From assembly GCA_944322345.1 (NCBI GenBank), contig CALUOO010000013.1, positions 26,732-90,731 on the forward strand: a stretch of DNA of 64,000 nt, written 5' to 3'. Source of the DNA: an uncultured Bacteroides sp. (lineage in GTDB: Bacteria; Bacteroidota; Bacteroidia; Bacteroidales; Bacteroidaceae). The notes beneath the pieces were generated by a model. It had not been told where the DNA came from. It made no database searches and saw only the letters and a program-made list of their open reading frames with translations. Below are positions 17,766 to 26,953 of this stretch, one piece after another (the first letter of the stretch is position 1; each line of letters begins with the position of its first letter). Both the position numbers and the translations under genes were made by a program.

Positions 17766-18725
17766 ATGGGATTTTTTAGTTTTTTTTCAAAGGAAAAGAA
17801 GGAAACTTTAGATAAGGGATTATCTAAAACCAAAGAAAGTGTATTTAGTAAAATCGCCCGTGCCGTTGCCGGCAAATCGAAGGTCGACGACGAAGTGTTG
17901 GACAACCTCGAAGAGGTGCTGATTACATCCGATGTAGGAGTGGAAACAACTCTGAACATCATCAAACGAATTGAAAAGCGGGTAGCCACAGACAAATATG
18001 TCAATACGCAGGAGCTGAACCACATACTTCGTGATGAAATCGCCGCACTGCTTACAGAAAACAACTCAGGACAGGTGGCCGATTTCGACGCCCCGATCGA
18101 AAAGAAACCATACGTCATCATGGTGGTGGGAGTCAACGGAGTGGGCAAGACCACAACCATCGGCAAGCTGGCCTACCAGTTCAAGAAAGCCGGCAAGTCG
18201 GTCTATCTGGGAGCAGCCGATACCTTCCGCGCCGCCGCCGTCGAACAGCTGATGATTTGGGGCGACCGTGTAGGAGTGCCCGTCATCAAGCAGAAGATGG
18301 GAGCCGATCCGGCATCTGTGGCATTCGACACCCTGAGCTCGGCTGTAGCCAATAATGCCGACGTAGTGATCATCGATACGGCAGGCCGGCTGCACAATAA
18401 GGTAGGGCTGATGAACGAGCTGACCAAAATCAAGAACGTGATGAAGAAAGTAGTCCCTACAGCACCCGATGAAGTTCTGCTGGTGCTCGACGGCTCGACA
18501 GGTCAGAATGCCTTCGAACAAGCCAAGCAGTTTACCCTTGCCACCGAAGTTACCGCCATGGCCATCACCAAGCTCGACGGAACAGCCAAGGGGGGAGTGG
18601 TTATCGGCATCTCCGACCAGTTTAAGATCCCTGTCAAATACATCGGGCTGGGCGAAGGAATGGAAGACCTGCAGATCTTCCGCAAGAACGAGTTCGTAGA
18701 ATCCCTGTTCGGAGAAAAACAATGA
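17766..18725 (+). CDS. ftsY: signal recognition particle receptor FtsY
   Basis: 319 residues. A short basic N-terminal part (no long acidic A domain) leads into the helical N domain and the SRP GTPase G domain: GVNGVGKTTTIGK (G1), DTFRAAAVEQL (insertion box), DTAGR (G3), TKLDGTAKGG (G4) and GLGEGMEDLQ at the end. It docks the ribosome-SRP complex at the inner membrane. Stop and next start overlap as ATGA at 18722, so ftsY and rimO are translationally coupled. Confidence 0.97.
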   Translation: MGFFSFFSKEKKETLDKGLSKTKESVFSKIARAVAGKSKVDDEVLDNLEEVLITSDVGVETTLNIIKRIEKRVATDKYVNTQELNHILRDEIAALLTENNSGQVADFDAPIEKKPYVIMVVGVNGVGKTTTIGKLAYQFKKAGKSVYLGAADTFRAAAVEQLMIWGDRVGVPVIKQKMGADPASVAFDTLSSAVANNADVVIIDTAGRLHNKVGLMNELTKIKNVMKKVVPTAPDEVLLVLDGSTGQNAFEQAKQFTLATEVTAMAITKLDGTAKGGVVIGISDQFKIPVKYIGLGEGMEDLQIFRKNEFVESLFGEKQ

Positions 18726-20023
18726 GAAAAAAGAAAGTAGACATCATCACTCTGGGGTGTTCGAAGAATCTGGTCGACTCCGAGCAGCTGATACGCCAGC
18801 TGGAAGAGGCTGGCTATAGCGTGGCTCACGACCCCGAAGACCCTCGGGGAGAAATAGCCGTCATCAACACCTGTGGCTTTATAGGCGACGCCAAAGAAGA
18901 ATCCATCAACATGATACTCGAGTTTGCCCAACGCAAGGAAGAGGGCGACCTGAAGAAACTCTACGTCATGGGATGTCTCTCCGAGCGCTATCTGAAGGAA
19001 TTGTCGATCGAGATACCACAGGTAGACAAGTTTTATGGCAAGTTCAACTGGACAGAGCTGCTGGCAGACTTGGGCAAGCAGTATCACGAAGAGTTGCGCA
19101 TCGAACGTACGCTGACAACGCCATCCCACTACGCCTACCTGAAGATCTCGGAAGGATGCGACCGGAAATGTTCCTATTGTGCCATCCCCATTATCACAGG
19201 TCGTCACCATTCGCGCCCGATGGAAGAGATATTGGACGAGGTGAGATACCTCGTGTCGAAAGGCGTCAAGGAGTTTCAGGTCATTGCACAAGAGCTGACT
19301 TATTATGGCGTAGACCTCTATAAGAAGCAGATGCTGCCCGAACTGATCGAACGCATCTCCGACATCGAAGGTGTAGAGTGGATACGCCTCCATTACGCCT
19401 ATCCTGCTCATTTCCCGACAGAACTCTTCCGCGTGATGCGCGAGCGTCCAAACGTGTGCAAGTATATGGATATTGCCCTTCAGCACATCAGCGATAATAT
19501 GCTCAAGATGATGCGCCGTCAGGTGACTAAGGAAGATACCTACCGGCTGATCGAGCAGTTCCGCACCGAGGTGCCCGGCATACACCTGCGTACGACACTC
19601 ATGGTAGGGCATCCGGGAGAGACCGAAGAAGACTTCAATGAGCTGAAGGAGTTTGTACGTAAAGTACGTTTCGACCGTATGGGAGCCTTTGCCTATTCAG
19701 AAGAAGAGGGTACGTATGCCGCCAAGCAATACGAAGATTCTATCCCTGAAGAGGTGAAACATGCCCGTCTGGACGAGCTGATGAGTATCCAGCAGGAAAT
19801 CTCTGCAGAGCTGAGTGCTGCCAAGATCGGAAGACAGATGAAGGTGATTATCGACCGTGTGGAAGGTGACTACTACATCGGGCGTACAGAGTTCGACTCG
19901 CCTGAGGTGGATCCCGAAGTGCTGATCGATGCAAATAAACAAGATTTGGAAATAGGCCAATTCTATCAGGTGCGGATAACGGATGCTGATGATTTTGACC
20001 TGTATGCAGACATTATAGAGTAA
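18722..20023 (+). CDS. rimO: ribosomal protein S12 methylthiotransferase RimO
   Basis: 433 residues. UPF0004 N-terminal domain with three Cys for one 4Fe-4S cluster (GCSKNLVDSE, NTCGF, GCLSERY), radical SAM domain with CDRKCSYC binding the second cluster, and a TRAM domain at the C-terminus. KVDIITLGCSKNLVDSE separates RimO from MiaB. It adds a methylthio group to an Asp of S12. It overlaps ftsY by 4 bases; the HU gene follows after 3 bases. Confidence 0.97.
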   Translation: MRKKKVDIITLGCSKNLVDSEQLIRQLEEAGYSVAHDPEDPRGEIAVINTCGFIGDAKEESINMILEFAQRKEEGDLKKLYVMGCLSERYLKELSIEIPQVDKFYGKFNWTELLADLGKQYHEELRIERTLTTPSHYAYLKISEGCDRKCSYCAIPIITGRHHSRPMEEILDEVRYLVSKGVKEFQVIAQELTYYGVDLYKKQMLPELIERISDIEGVEWIRLHYAYPAHFPTELFRVMRERPNVCKYMDIALQHISDNMLKMMRRQVTKEDTYRLIEQFRTEVPGIHLRTTLMVGHPGETEEDFNELKEFVRKVRFDRMGAFAYSEEEGTYAAKQYEDSIPEEVKHARLDELMSIQQEISAELSAAKIGRQMKVIIDRVEGDYYIGRTEFDSPEVDPEVLIDANKQDLEIGQFYQVRITDADDFDLYADIIE

Positions 20024-20026
20024 GTC

Positions 20027-20299
20027 ATGAACAACAAAGAGTTTACATCCGAACTGGCAGACAGACTAGGATATACCATAAAAGATACGACCGAGCTGAT
20101 CGGCTCATTACTGAACGGTATGATTCAGGAGCTGGACGAGGGGAAAGTCGTATCCATAGGAGGATTCGGCACTTTTGCCACTAAGAAAAAGACAGAACGC
20201 ATCTCGGTAAATCCCATTACCAAGCAGCGCATTCTGATCCCTCCAAAGCTGATCCTGTCTTATAAGCCAAGCAATATCCTGAAAGAAAAATTGAAATAA
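20027..20299 (+). CDS. HU/IHF-family DNA-binding protein
   Basis: 90 residues: MNNKEFTSELADRLGYTIKDT, the helical dimerisation part, then GKVVSIGGFGTFATKKKTER, the arm-base motif of HU/IHF. The usual arm Arg-Asn-Pro is replaced by SVNPITKQRILIPP, keeping the Pro-tipped arm. It starts three bases after rimO and 11 bases before an HU-LysM membrane protein, so the two HU-fold proteins are made together and could form heterodimers. Confidence 0.92.
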   Translation: MNNKEFTSELADRLGYTIKDTTELIGSLLNGMIQELDEGKVVSIGGFGTFATKKKTERISVNPITKQRILIPPKLILSYKPSNILKEKLK

Positions 20300-20310
20300 T
20301 CTTTTCCCTT

Positions 20311-21390
20311 ATGAACGAAAAACTTACTATTCAAGACCTCACAAAGCTGTTGGCTGCCAAACATGGTATGACAGAGCAGGATGCCGAGACTTTCGTTAAA
20401 GAATTTTTCTTGTTGATCGAACAAGCCTTGGAAAGCGACAGATGTGTAAAAATCAATGGGTTGGGTACCTTTAAACTTATAGAAGTCGACAACCGGGAAA
20501 GTGTCAATATAAATACCGGAGAAAGATTTCAGATAAAAGGACACAATAAGATTTCGTTCATCCCAGACTCGAACGTCAGGGAGATTATCAACAAACCTTT
20601 CTCTCATTTTGAATCCGTTGTCCTGAACGAGAATACCGTGCTTGACGATACCCCTTTGGAAGACTCAGACGACGTGGAGGAGAAAGAAGAAGAAGCGGAC
20701 GGAGCACCTGTCGAACAGCCAGACGAGAATCGTGCCGCTCCTGACGTTGAAAAGACCGAGCCGGAAAAGAAGATGGCAGCTAAAGAGGAAAAGCCAGTGG
20801 AGATGCCTCCTCAAAGTCCTGAACCCAAAGCCTGTGTGGCAGAGACAAAAGTTGTTGAGAAAGCGGTAGAAGCACCGCGCCCTGTTGAAGCACCCGCAGC
20901 ACAAGGAAAAAAGACAACCTTATACTTAGCCATCACCATTCTTGCTGCCGTCTTATTGTGTGGCGGAGCAATCTTTTACATGTATTATCCAGACCTCTTC
21001 CAGGCAGAGGAAGAGACCATTGAGATGCCTTCCATAGAGGAACCCATGCAGATGCCGGCAGACACCATTGTAGAAAAGGATACGCTGGTGACCGATAGCA
21101 TTGCCCGTATGAACGTAGCGGCAAAAGACAATACTGCTCCCCAGACTGCCGCCGCCGAGAACAATACCTCTCCTAAGGTATATTCAGAGTCTGTAAAATA
21201 CATAATAACAGGTACTAAGACCACTCATACAATGAAGGAGGGAGAGAGCCTGATCAAGGTAGCTTTGCGCTACTATGGTAACAAAGCCATGTGGACATAT
21301 ATCGTGAAACATAATCAAGGGACGATTAAAAATCCGGACAATGTCCCATACGGAACAGTGATCAAAATACCCGAGCTGAGCGAGAAATGA
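20311..21390 (+). CDS. HU-domain / transmembrane / LysM fusion protein
   Basis: 359 residues. Residues 1-95 are an HU/IHF-like DNA-binding domain (INGLGTFKLIEV, then an arm region and a KISFIP strand). Residues about 110-200 are an acidic, Pro-rich linker; 204-224 form one clear transmembrane helix (LYLAITILAAVLLCGGAIFY); about 304-355 are a LysM domain (THTMKEGESLIKVALRYYGN ... VPYGTVIKIPEL). The layout predicts a cytoplasmic DNA-binding end and a periplasmic peptidoglycan-binding end. Co-transcribed with an ordinary HU gene and with ftsY-rimO. Role in tethering nucleoid to cell wall is inference; the domains themselves are clear. Confidence 0.88.
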   Translation: MNEKLTIQDLTKLLAAKHGMTEQDAETFVKEFFLLIEQALESDRCVKINGLGTFKLIEVDNRESVNINTGERFQIKGHNKISFIPDSNVREIINKPFSHFESVVLNENTVLDDTPLEDSDDVEEKEEEADGAPVEQPDENRAAPDVEKTEPEKKMAAKEEKPVEMPPQSPEPKACVAETKVVEKAVEAPRPVEAPAAQGKKTTLYLAITILAAVLLCGGAIFYMYYPDLFQAEEETIEMPSIEEPMQMPADTIVEKDTLVTDSIARMNVAAKDNTAPQTAAAENNTSPKVYSESVKYIITGTKTTHTMKEGESLIKVALRYYGNKAMWTYIVKHNQGTIKNPDNVPYGTVIKIPELSEK

Positions 21391-21410
21391 AAGCTGCTGA
21401 AATAAACATA

Positions 21411-21470
21411 AAAACATCCTCATGAAACGAGAAACAACTCAATGTTTTACTTCATTCATCAGGATGTTTT
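21411..21470 (+). terminator. terminator of the ftsY-rimO-HU operon
   Basis: AAAACATCCT (21411-21420) pairs with AGGATGTTTT (21461-21470), followed by further Ts. The 40-base loop has weak internal pairing. Confidence 0.65.
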
Positions 21471-21615
21471 TTCTCATTCATCTCAATGCTTTCTCAGACG
21501 TATTGCCTCATGGCTACCGTCTTTGCCCATTAGGCTGGCGAAATGTTACGAATGTACAAAAACGAATCAAAGTAATTTAATCTAAAGATTTAGCATTGTT
21601 TTTTAATGAAAATTA

Positions 21616-21647
21616 ATTGTATTCGTTAACTATATGGCGTAATTTTG
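21616..21647 (+). promoter_or_regulatory. promoter of the moxR-bat operon
   Basis: ATTG (21616-21619), 20 bases, then TAATTTTG (21640-21647). The leader to the moxR ATG is about 77 bases. Between the upstream terminator and this promoter I see nothing else. Confidence 0.65.
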
Positions 21648-21730
21648 GACATCCAAAAAAGAAGGTATATCTACAGAATAATAACACATTGATAAACTTG
21701 ATTTTAAAACAATAAAACATAAAGAATTCT

Positions 21731-22726
21731 ATGGCTGAATCTATTGATATCCGTGAGCTGAACGAGCGGATTGAAAGACAAAGTGCTTTCGTTACTAATC
21801 TTACGACAGGTATGGACCAAGTAATCGTTGGTCAGAAACATTTGATAGAATCATTGCTGATTGGATTGCTCTCCGATGGTCACGTCCTGCTGGAAGGAGT
21901 GCCGGGCTTGGCAAAAACATTGGCTATTAAAACGCTGGCATCATTGATCGATGCAAAGTATAGCCGTATCCAGTTCACGCCCGACTTGTTGCCTGCCGAC
22001 GTTATCGGTACAATGGTATATAGTCAGAAAGATGAATCTTTCAAAGTTCAGAGAGGACCTGTATTTGCCAACTTTGTATTGGCCGATGAAATCAACCGTG
22101 CTCCTGCCAAAGTTCAGAGTGCCCTGCTTGAAGCAATGCAGGAACGTCAGGTGACTATTGGCAAGGAAACATTCTCATTGCCCGAACCTTTCCTTGTACT
22201 TGCTACTCAGAACCCGATAGAGCAGGAAGGTACTTATCCTCTTCCTGAAGCACAAGTCGACCGTTTCATGCTGAAGGTTGTGATAGACTATCCGAAGCAC
22301 GAAGAAGAAAAACTGATTATCCGCCAGAATATTAGTGGTGAAAAAACTTCGGTGAAACCTATTCTGCGCGCAGAGGAGATTATCGAAGCAAGAAAAGTTG
22401 TACGTCAGGTATATTTGGACGAGAAAATAGAACGCTACATCGTAGACATTGTATTTGCTACACGTTTCCCCGATAAATATGACTTGAAGGAACTGAAGGA
22501 CATGATTGGCTTTGGCGGATCACCGCGTGCATCTATCAATCTGGCACTGGCTGCCCGCGCATATGCTTTCATCAAACGCCGTGGCTATGTAATCCCCGAA
22601 GACGTACGTGCTGTGGCCCATGATGTTCTTCGTCATCGTATCGGACTGACTTATGAAGCTGAAGCAAACAATATGACTTCGGACGAAATTGTCAGCAAGA
22701 TTCTGAATAAGGTTGAAGTGCCCTGA
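21731..22726 (+). CDS. MoxR-family AAA+ ATPase
   Basis: 331 residues. Walker A GVPGLAKT at about 57-64, Walker B VLADEINRAP, sensor LATQNPIEQEGTYPLPEAQ(V)DRF and GGSPRAS are the MoxR signature. MoxR proteins act as chaperone-like ATPases for partner VWA proteins; here the partners are the DUF58, BatA and BatB proteins downstream. First gene of the aerotolerance operon; 153 bases separate it from the next start. Confidence 0.96.
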   Translation: MAESIDIRELNERIERQSAFVTNLTTGMDQVIVGQKHLIESLLIGLLSDGHVLLEGVPGLAKTLAIKTLASLIDAKYSRIQFTPDLLPADVIGTMVYSQKDESFKVQRGPVFANFVLADEINRAPAKVQSALLEAMQERQVTIGKETFSLPEPFLVLATQNPIEQEGTYPLPEAQVDRFMLKVVIDYPKHEEEKLIIRQNISGEKTSVKPILRAEEIIEARKVVRQVYLDEKIERYIVDIVFATRFPDKYDLKELKDMIGFGGSPRASINLALAARAYAFIKRRGYVIPEDVRAVAHDVLRHRIGLTYEAEANNMTSDEIVSKILNKVEVP

Positions 22727-22879
22727 TCGTTTGCTTGAAAGAAAATGTTCTAGCACAGGTAAACATTTAGTTCTTTGGCATTTGAGTCGATGAGCTTGTA
22801 AACTTTTGTTTTCAACTTAAAGGCTCAAAATGTCTGTATGCCGATAAAACCACTTACTTACGTAAGTATACAAACAGGA

Positions 22880-23749
22880 ATGGAAACAAGTGAAATATTA
22901 AAGAAAGTCCGCCAGATTGAGATCAAGACCAGAGGATTGTCCAACAATATTTTTGCAGGTCAGTATCACTCAGCCTTTAAAGGAAGAGGTATGTCCTTTT
23001 CCGAGGTGCGTGAATATCAGTTTGGTGATGATATACGTGATATCGACTGGAATGTCACCGCCCGTTTCAATCGCCCTTATGTAAAGGTGTTCGAAGAAGA
23101 ACGTGAGCTGACGGTCATGCTGATGGTAGATGTCTCTGGCAGTTTGGAATTTGGTACCATCAAGCAGCTGAAGAAAGATATGGTAACAGAGATTGCAGCA
23201 ACGCTTGCCTTCTCTGCCATACAGAACAATGATAAGATTGGTGTTATCTTTTTCTCCGACCGCATAGAGAAGTTTATACCTCCCAAGAAAGGGCGTAAAC
23301 ACATTCTGTATATTATTCGTGAGCTGCTTGATTTCCATCCTGAAAGTCGTCGTACGAACATCAGACTTGCGTTGGAGTATCTGACAAACGTTATGAAAAG
23401 AAGGTGTACAGCCTTTATTCTGTCAGACTTTATAGATCAGGAAAACTTCAAGAATGCCCTGACCATTGCCAATCGGAAGCATGATGTAGTAGCTTTGCAG
23501 GTCTACGACAGGAGGGTAAGCGAGCTACCTCCTGTAGGACTTATGAAGATTAAGGATGCCGAAACTGGACATGAACAATGGATTGATACTTCGTCTAAAG
23601 CCGTTCGTCGAGCACATCGTGAGTGGTGGGTGCAAAAACAGGCAGATTTGGCTGATACCTTCACCAAGAGTAATGTAGATTCTGTATCCATCAGAACCGA
23701 CGAAGATTATGTGAAAGCATTATTGAACTTATTTGCTAAACGAAACTAA
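22880..23749 (+). CDS. DUF58 protein (VWA-like partner of MoxR)
   Basis: 289 residues from the ATG at 22880, which follows an AGGA and starts METSEILKKVRQIEIKTRGL, the usual family start; a frame opening at 22838 adds 14 unrelated residues. Residues around 45-75 (GRGMSFSEVREYQFGDDIRDIDWNVTAR) are the DUF58 hallmark, followed by a VWA-like region with MVDVSGSLEFG (MIDAS-like DxSxS). Soluble, and probably a MoxR client or adaptor. The TAA stop overlaps the next ATG by one base. Confidence 0.95.
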   Translation: METSEILKKVRQIEIKTRGLSNNIFAGQYHSAFKGRGMSFSEVREYQFGDDIRDIDWNVTARFNRPYVKVFEEERELTVMLMVDVSGSLEFGTIKQLKKDMVTEIAATLAFSAIQNNDKIGVIFFSDRIEKFIPPKKGRKHILYIIRELLDFHPESRRTNIRLALEYLTNVMKRRCTAFILSDFIDQENFKNALTIANRKHDVVALQVYDRRVSELPPVGLMKIKDAETGHEQWIDTSSKAVRRAHREWWVQKQADLADTFTKSNVDSVSIRTDEDYVKALLNLFAKRN

Positions 23750-24837
23750 TGGAATCAAAGATGAAAAGGAATTTTGTTCTGATCTCATTAATATGCCTAT
23801 TATTTGTTGACAAAGTCATAGCACAATCTGTTACGGTAGAGGCTAAAATCGATTCATTGCAGATTTGGATTGGAGAACAGGCAAAGCTACAATTACAGGT
23901 GGCTATGGATGCAAAACAGAAAGCTGTTTTCCCTCTTTATACAGATACCATTGTACGTGGAATAGAAGTTGTGGAAACGGCCAAACCTGATACTCAATAT
24001 TTGAATAACCGCCAGCGATTGCTAATTACTCAAGAATATACCATTACCTCCTTTGACTCGGCTTTGTATTATATTCCTCCTATACCGGTAACTGTTGACG
24101 GACAAGAATACAAATCCAAAGCATTGGCATTAAAAGTCTATTCAATGCCTGTGGATACATTGCATCCCGAGCAGTTCTTTGGTCAAAAGACGGTAATGAA
24201 GGCTCCTTTTGCATGGGAAGACTGGTATGGATTAATGATTTGTTCGTTTTTGGCAATTCCGTTACTTGGCTTGTTGATCTATCTGATCATACGTATTCGT
24301 GACAATAAGCCAATCATCCGAAAGATAAAGGTAGAACCCAAACTTCCTCCACATCAGGCAGCTCTAAAAGAAATCGAGAGGATCAAGGGTGAGAAAATCT
24401 GGCAGAAAGGGCATTCAAAGGAATACTATACTGAATTGACAGATGCACTTCGCACCTATATAAAAGACAGATTTGGTTTTAATGCCCTAGAAATGACATC
24501 TTCTGAAATCATTGAGAAGTTACTTGAAATAAAAGATAAGAATGCAATTGCCGATTTGAAGAATCTGTTTGAAACGGCTGATCTTGTGAAGTTTGCAAAA
24601 CACAATCCTTTGATGAACGAAAATGATGCAAACTTGATTAACGCAATTGATTTTATCAATGATACCAAGCAAATTGAAGAAGAAAATCAGAAACCTCAAC
24701 CAAGTGAGATTACGATTGTGGAGAAACGTTCTTTACGTACGAAGGTTTTGCTGGCAGGTGGAATCGTAGCTTTGTCTGTTACTTTGGTAAGCATTTTCAT
24801 ATATATAGGAATTCAGCTTTATGAATTGTTTTCGTAG
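23749..24837 (+). CDS. Bat-operon membrane protein (BatD-like/DUF4381-like)
   Basis: 362 residues (358 from a second ATG at 23761, which begins a tidier signal peptide MKRNFVLISLICLLFVDKVIAQ). An exported beta-rich domain (about 25-140), a transmembrane helix (about 160-185, LMICSFLAIPLLGLLIYLII), a cytoplasmic helical domain with HQAALKEIERIKGEKIWQKG, and a second transmembrane helix at the C-terminus. This is the protein that sits between DUF58 and BatA in Bacteroides; function unknown. One-base overlap with the gene before. Confidence 0.85.
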   Translation: MESKMKRNFVLISLICLLFVDKVIAQSVTVEAKIDSLQIWIGEQAKLQLQVAMDAKQKAVFPLYTDTIVRGIEVVETAKPDTQYLNNRQRLLITQEYTITSFDSALYYIPPIPVTVDGQEYKSKALALKVYSMPVDTLHPEQFFGQKTVMKAPFAWEDWYGLMICSFLAIPLLGLLIYLIIRIRDNKPIIRKIKVEPKLPPHQAALKEIERIKGEKIWQKGHSKEYYTELTDALRTYIKDRFGFNALEMTSSEIIEKLLEIKDKNAIADLKNLFETADLVKFAKHNPLMNENDANLINAIDFINDTKQIEEENQKPQPSEITIVEKRSLRTKVLLAGGIVALSVTLVSIFIYIGIQLYELFS

Positions 24838-24887
24838 ATGCTAGATGTACAATGTTATATAAATAATATTTAATAAACTGTAAAGAG

Positions 24888-25871
24888 ATGGTTTTTGCCA
24901 ATATAGAATATCTGTTTTTGCTTTTGTTGCTTATACCCTATGTTGTGTGGTATATAATGAAGCATAAAAAAAGTGAAGCAACTCTTCAGATATCAGATGC
25001 TAGAGTATATGCTCATACCCCTAAAAGCTATAAAAACTATTTATTGCATGTGCCTTTTGTCTTGCGTGTTATCGCACTGATATTAATTATTTTGGTAATA
25101 GCACGTCCGCAAACAACTGATAAGTGGCAGAATAGTGAGATTGAAGGTATTGATATTATGTTGGCTGTCGATGTGTCCACCAGTATGCTTGCTGAGGACT
25201 TGAAACCAAATAGACTTGAAGCAGCAAAAGATGTAGCAGCCGAATTTATTAATGGACGGCCTAATGACAATATTGGAATAACATTATTTGCAGGAGAGAG
25301 TTTTACCCAGTGTCCCTTGACGGTTGATCACGCCGTACTGTTGGATATGATTCATAATATTAAGTGCGGACTTATAGAAGATGGAACAGCTGTAGGTATG
25401 GGAATTGCTAATGCAGTTACAAGGTTAAAAGATAGCAAAGCTAAGTCAAAAGTAATCATTCTGCTGACTGACGGTACAAACAATAAAGGAGACATTTCCC
25501 CTTTAACAGCTGCAGAAATTGCCAAGAGTTTTGGTATCCGTATTTATACCATTGGTGTAGGAACAAATGGAACGGCGCCCTATCCGTATCCTGTAGGAAA
25601 TACTGTCCAATATGTAAATGTCCCTGTTGAGATTGACGAGCAGACTTTAACACAAATTGCAGGTACCACAGATGGTAATTATTTTCGTGCTACCAGTAAT
25701 TCGAAGTTGAAAGAAGTTTATACGGAAATTGATAAACTGGAGAAAACTAAGCTGAATGTAAAGGAATATAGTAAGCGTGAAGAAGAATATCGTTGGTTTG
25801 CGTTGGCTGCTTTCCTTTGCGTATTATTAGAACTATTATTGCGTAATTCCATACTTAAGAAAATTCCATAA
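24888..25871 (+). CDS. batA: aerotolerance protein BatA, VWA domain
   Basis: 327 residues. Two N-terminal membrane helices (about 5-25 and 55-75), a VWA domain with MIDAS motif DVSTSMLAEDLKPNR and LLTDGTNNKGD, and a C-terminal membrane helix (FALAAFLCVLLELLLRNSIL region). BatA is anchored in the inner membrane with its VWA domain facing the cytoplasm or periplasm, to be decided by topology. The operon was named for aerotolerance in B. fragilis. 51 bases separate it from batB. Confidence 0.94.
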   Translation: MVFANIEYLFLLLLLIPYVVWYIMKHKKSEATLQISDARVYAHTPKSYKNYLLHVPFVLRVIALILIILVIARPQTTDKWQNSEIEGIDIMLAVDVSTSMLAEDLKPNRLEAAKDVAAEFINGRPNDNIGITLFAGESFTQCPLTVDHAVLLDMIHNIKCGLIEDGTAVGMGIANAVTRLKDSKAKSKVIILLTDGTNNKGDISPLTAAEIAKSFGIRIYTIGVGTNGTAPYPYPVGNTVQYVNVPVEIDEQTLTQIAGTTDGNYFRATSNSKLKEVYTEIDKLEKTKLNVKEYSKREEEYRWFALAAFLCVLLELLLRNSILKKIP

Positions 25872-25922
25872 AGTTTTGATGTTTACAAATGTGTATTTAT
25901 AAATTGTAAAAGAGTAACTAAG

Positions 25923-26951
25923 ATGTTTCGATTTGAAGAACCTACATATCTGTATCTACTATTGTTATTGCCATTTTTGGTAGTCTTTTATTTGTTCTCT
26001 AATTATAGAAGGCGTAAGAATATTCGAACTTTTGGCGATCCGAATTTGTTGCAGCAATTAATGCCAGAAGTATCTAAGCACCGACCAGATATTAAATTTG
26101 GGATAATTCTAGTAGTCATAGGATTGTTTTCTGTATTGTTAGCCCGTCCACAATTCGGCTCAAAGTTGGAGACTGTTAAACGTAAAGGTGTAGAAGTTAT
26201 CATTGCCTTGGATATATCAAATTCTATGTTGGCGCAAGATGTACAGCCTAGTCGTTTGGATAAAGCAAAACGGTTGGTCTCAAGGCTTGTTGACGAGCTT
26301 GATAATGATAAAGTTGGAATGATTGTTTTTGCAGGTGATGCTTTTACTCAATTGCCTATTACGAGTGATTATATCTCTGCGAAGATGTTTTTGGAATCAA
26401 TCAATCCTTCATTAATTTCGAAGCAAGGAACTGCTATTGGAGAGGCTATAAACTTGGCAGTTCGTAGTTTTACTCCGCAAGAGGGAGTAGGACGCGCAAT
26501 TATTGTAATTACTGATGGAGAAAACCATGAGGGAGGAGCTATAGAAGCGGCAAAAACAGCAACTGAAAAGGGTATTCAGGTAGATGTTTTAGGAGTTGGG
26601 ATGCCTGAAGGAGCACCTATACCTGAAGAGGGAACAAATGATTATCGTCGTGACAAAGATGGCAATGTAATTGTTACTCGTTTGAATGAAAAAATGTGTC
26701 AGGAAATTGCTCAGGAAGGAAAAGGTATTTATGTGCGTGTTGATAATACAAATGCTGCCCAGAAAATGATAAATCAGGAAATAAGTAAGATGGCTAAATC
26801 TGATGTTGAATCGAAGGTTTATACTGATTATAATGAGCAATTTCAGGCTGTGGCATGGATCATACTATTATTGTTACTAAGTGAAGTTCTGATATTAAAT
26901 CGTAAGAACCCTTTGTTTAAGAATATTCATTTATTTTCAAATAAGAAATAG
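25923..26951 (+). CDS. batB: aerotolerance protein BatB, VWA domain
   Basis: 342 residues, a paralogue of BatA: N-terminal membrane helices, MIDAS motif DISNSMLAQDVQPSRLDKAK, later VITDGENHEGG, and a C-terminal membrane helix ending in LILNRKNPLF. The two VWA proteins differ clearly in sequence and are expected to interact with each other and with the TPR protein BatC, encoded 2 bases further on. Confidence 0.94.
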   Translation: MFRFEEPTYLYLLLLLPFLVVFYLFSNYRRRKNIRTFGDPNLLQQLMPEVSKHRPDIKFGIILVVIGLFSVLLARPQFGSKLETVKRKGVEVIIALDISNSMLAQDVQPSRLDKAKRLVSRLVDELDNDKVGMIVFAGDAFTQLPITSDYISAKMFLESINPSLISKQGTAIGEAINLAVRSFTPQEGVGRAIIVITDGENHEGGAIEAAKTATEKGIQVDVLGVGMPEGAPIPEEGTNDYRRDKDGNVIVTRLNEKMCQEIAQEGKGIYVRVDNTNAAQKMINQEISKMAKSDVESKVYTDYNEQFQAVAWIILLLLLSEVLILNRKNPLFKNIHLFSNKK

Positions 26952-26953
26952 CT

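Noticed and set aside
17555-17779. 74-codon rightward frame after rpmG
   Set aside because: Overlaps the DUF4295 gene in another frame and runs through its terminator.
18503-19612. 369-codon leftward frame
   Set aside because: Antisense to ftsY and rimO, both of which are certain.
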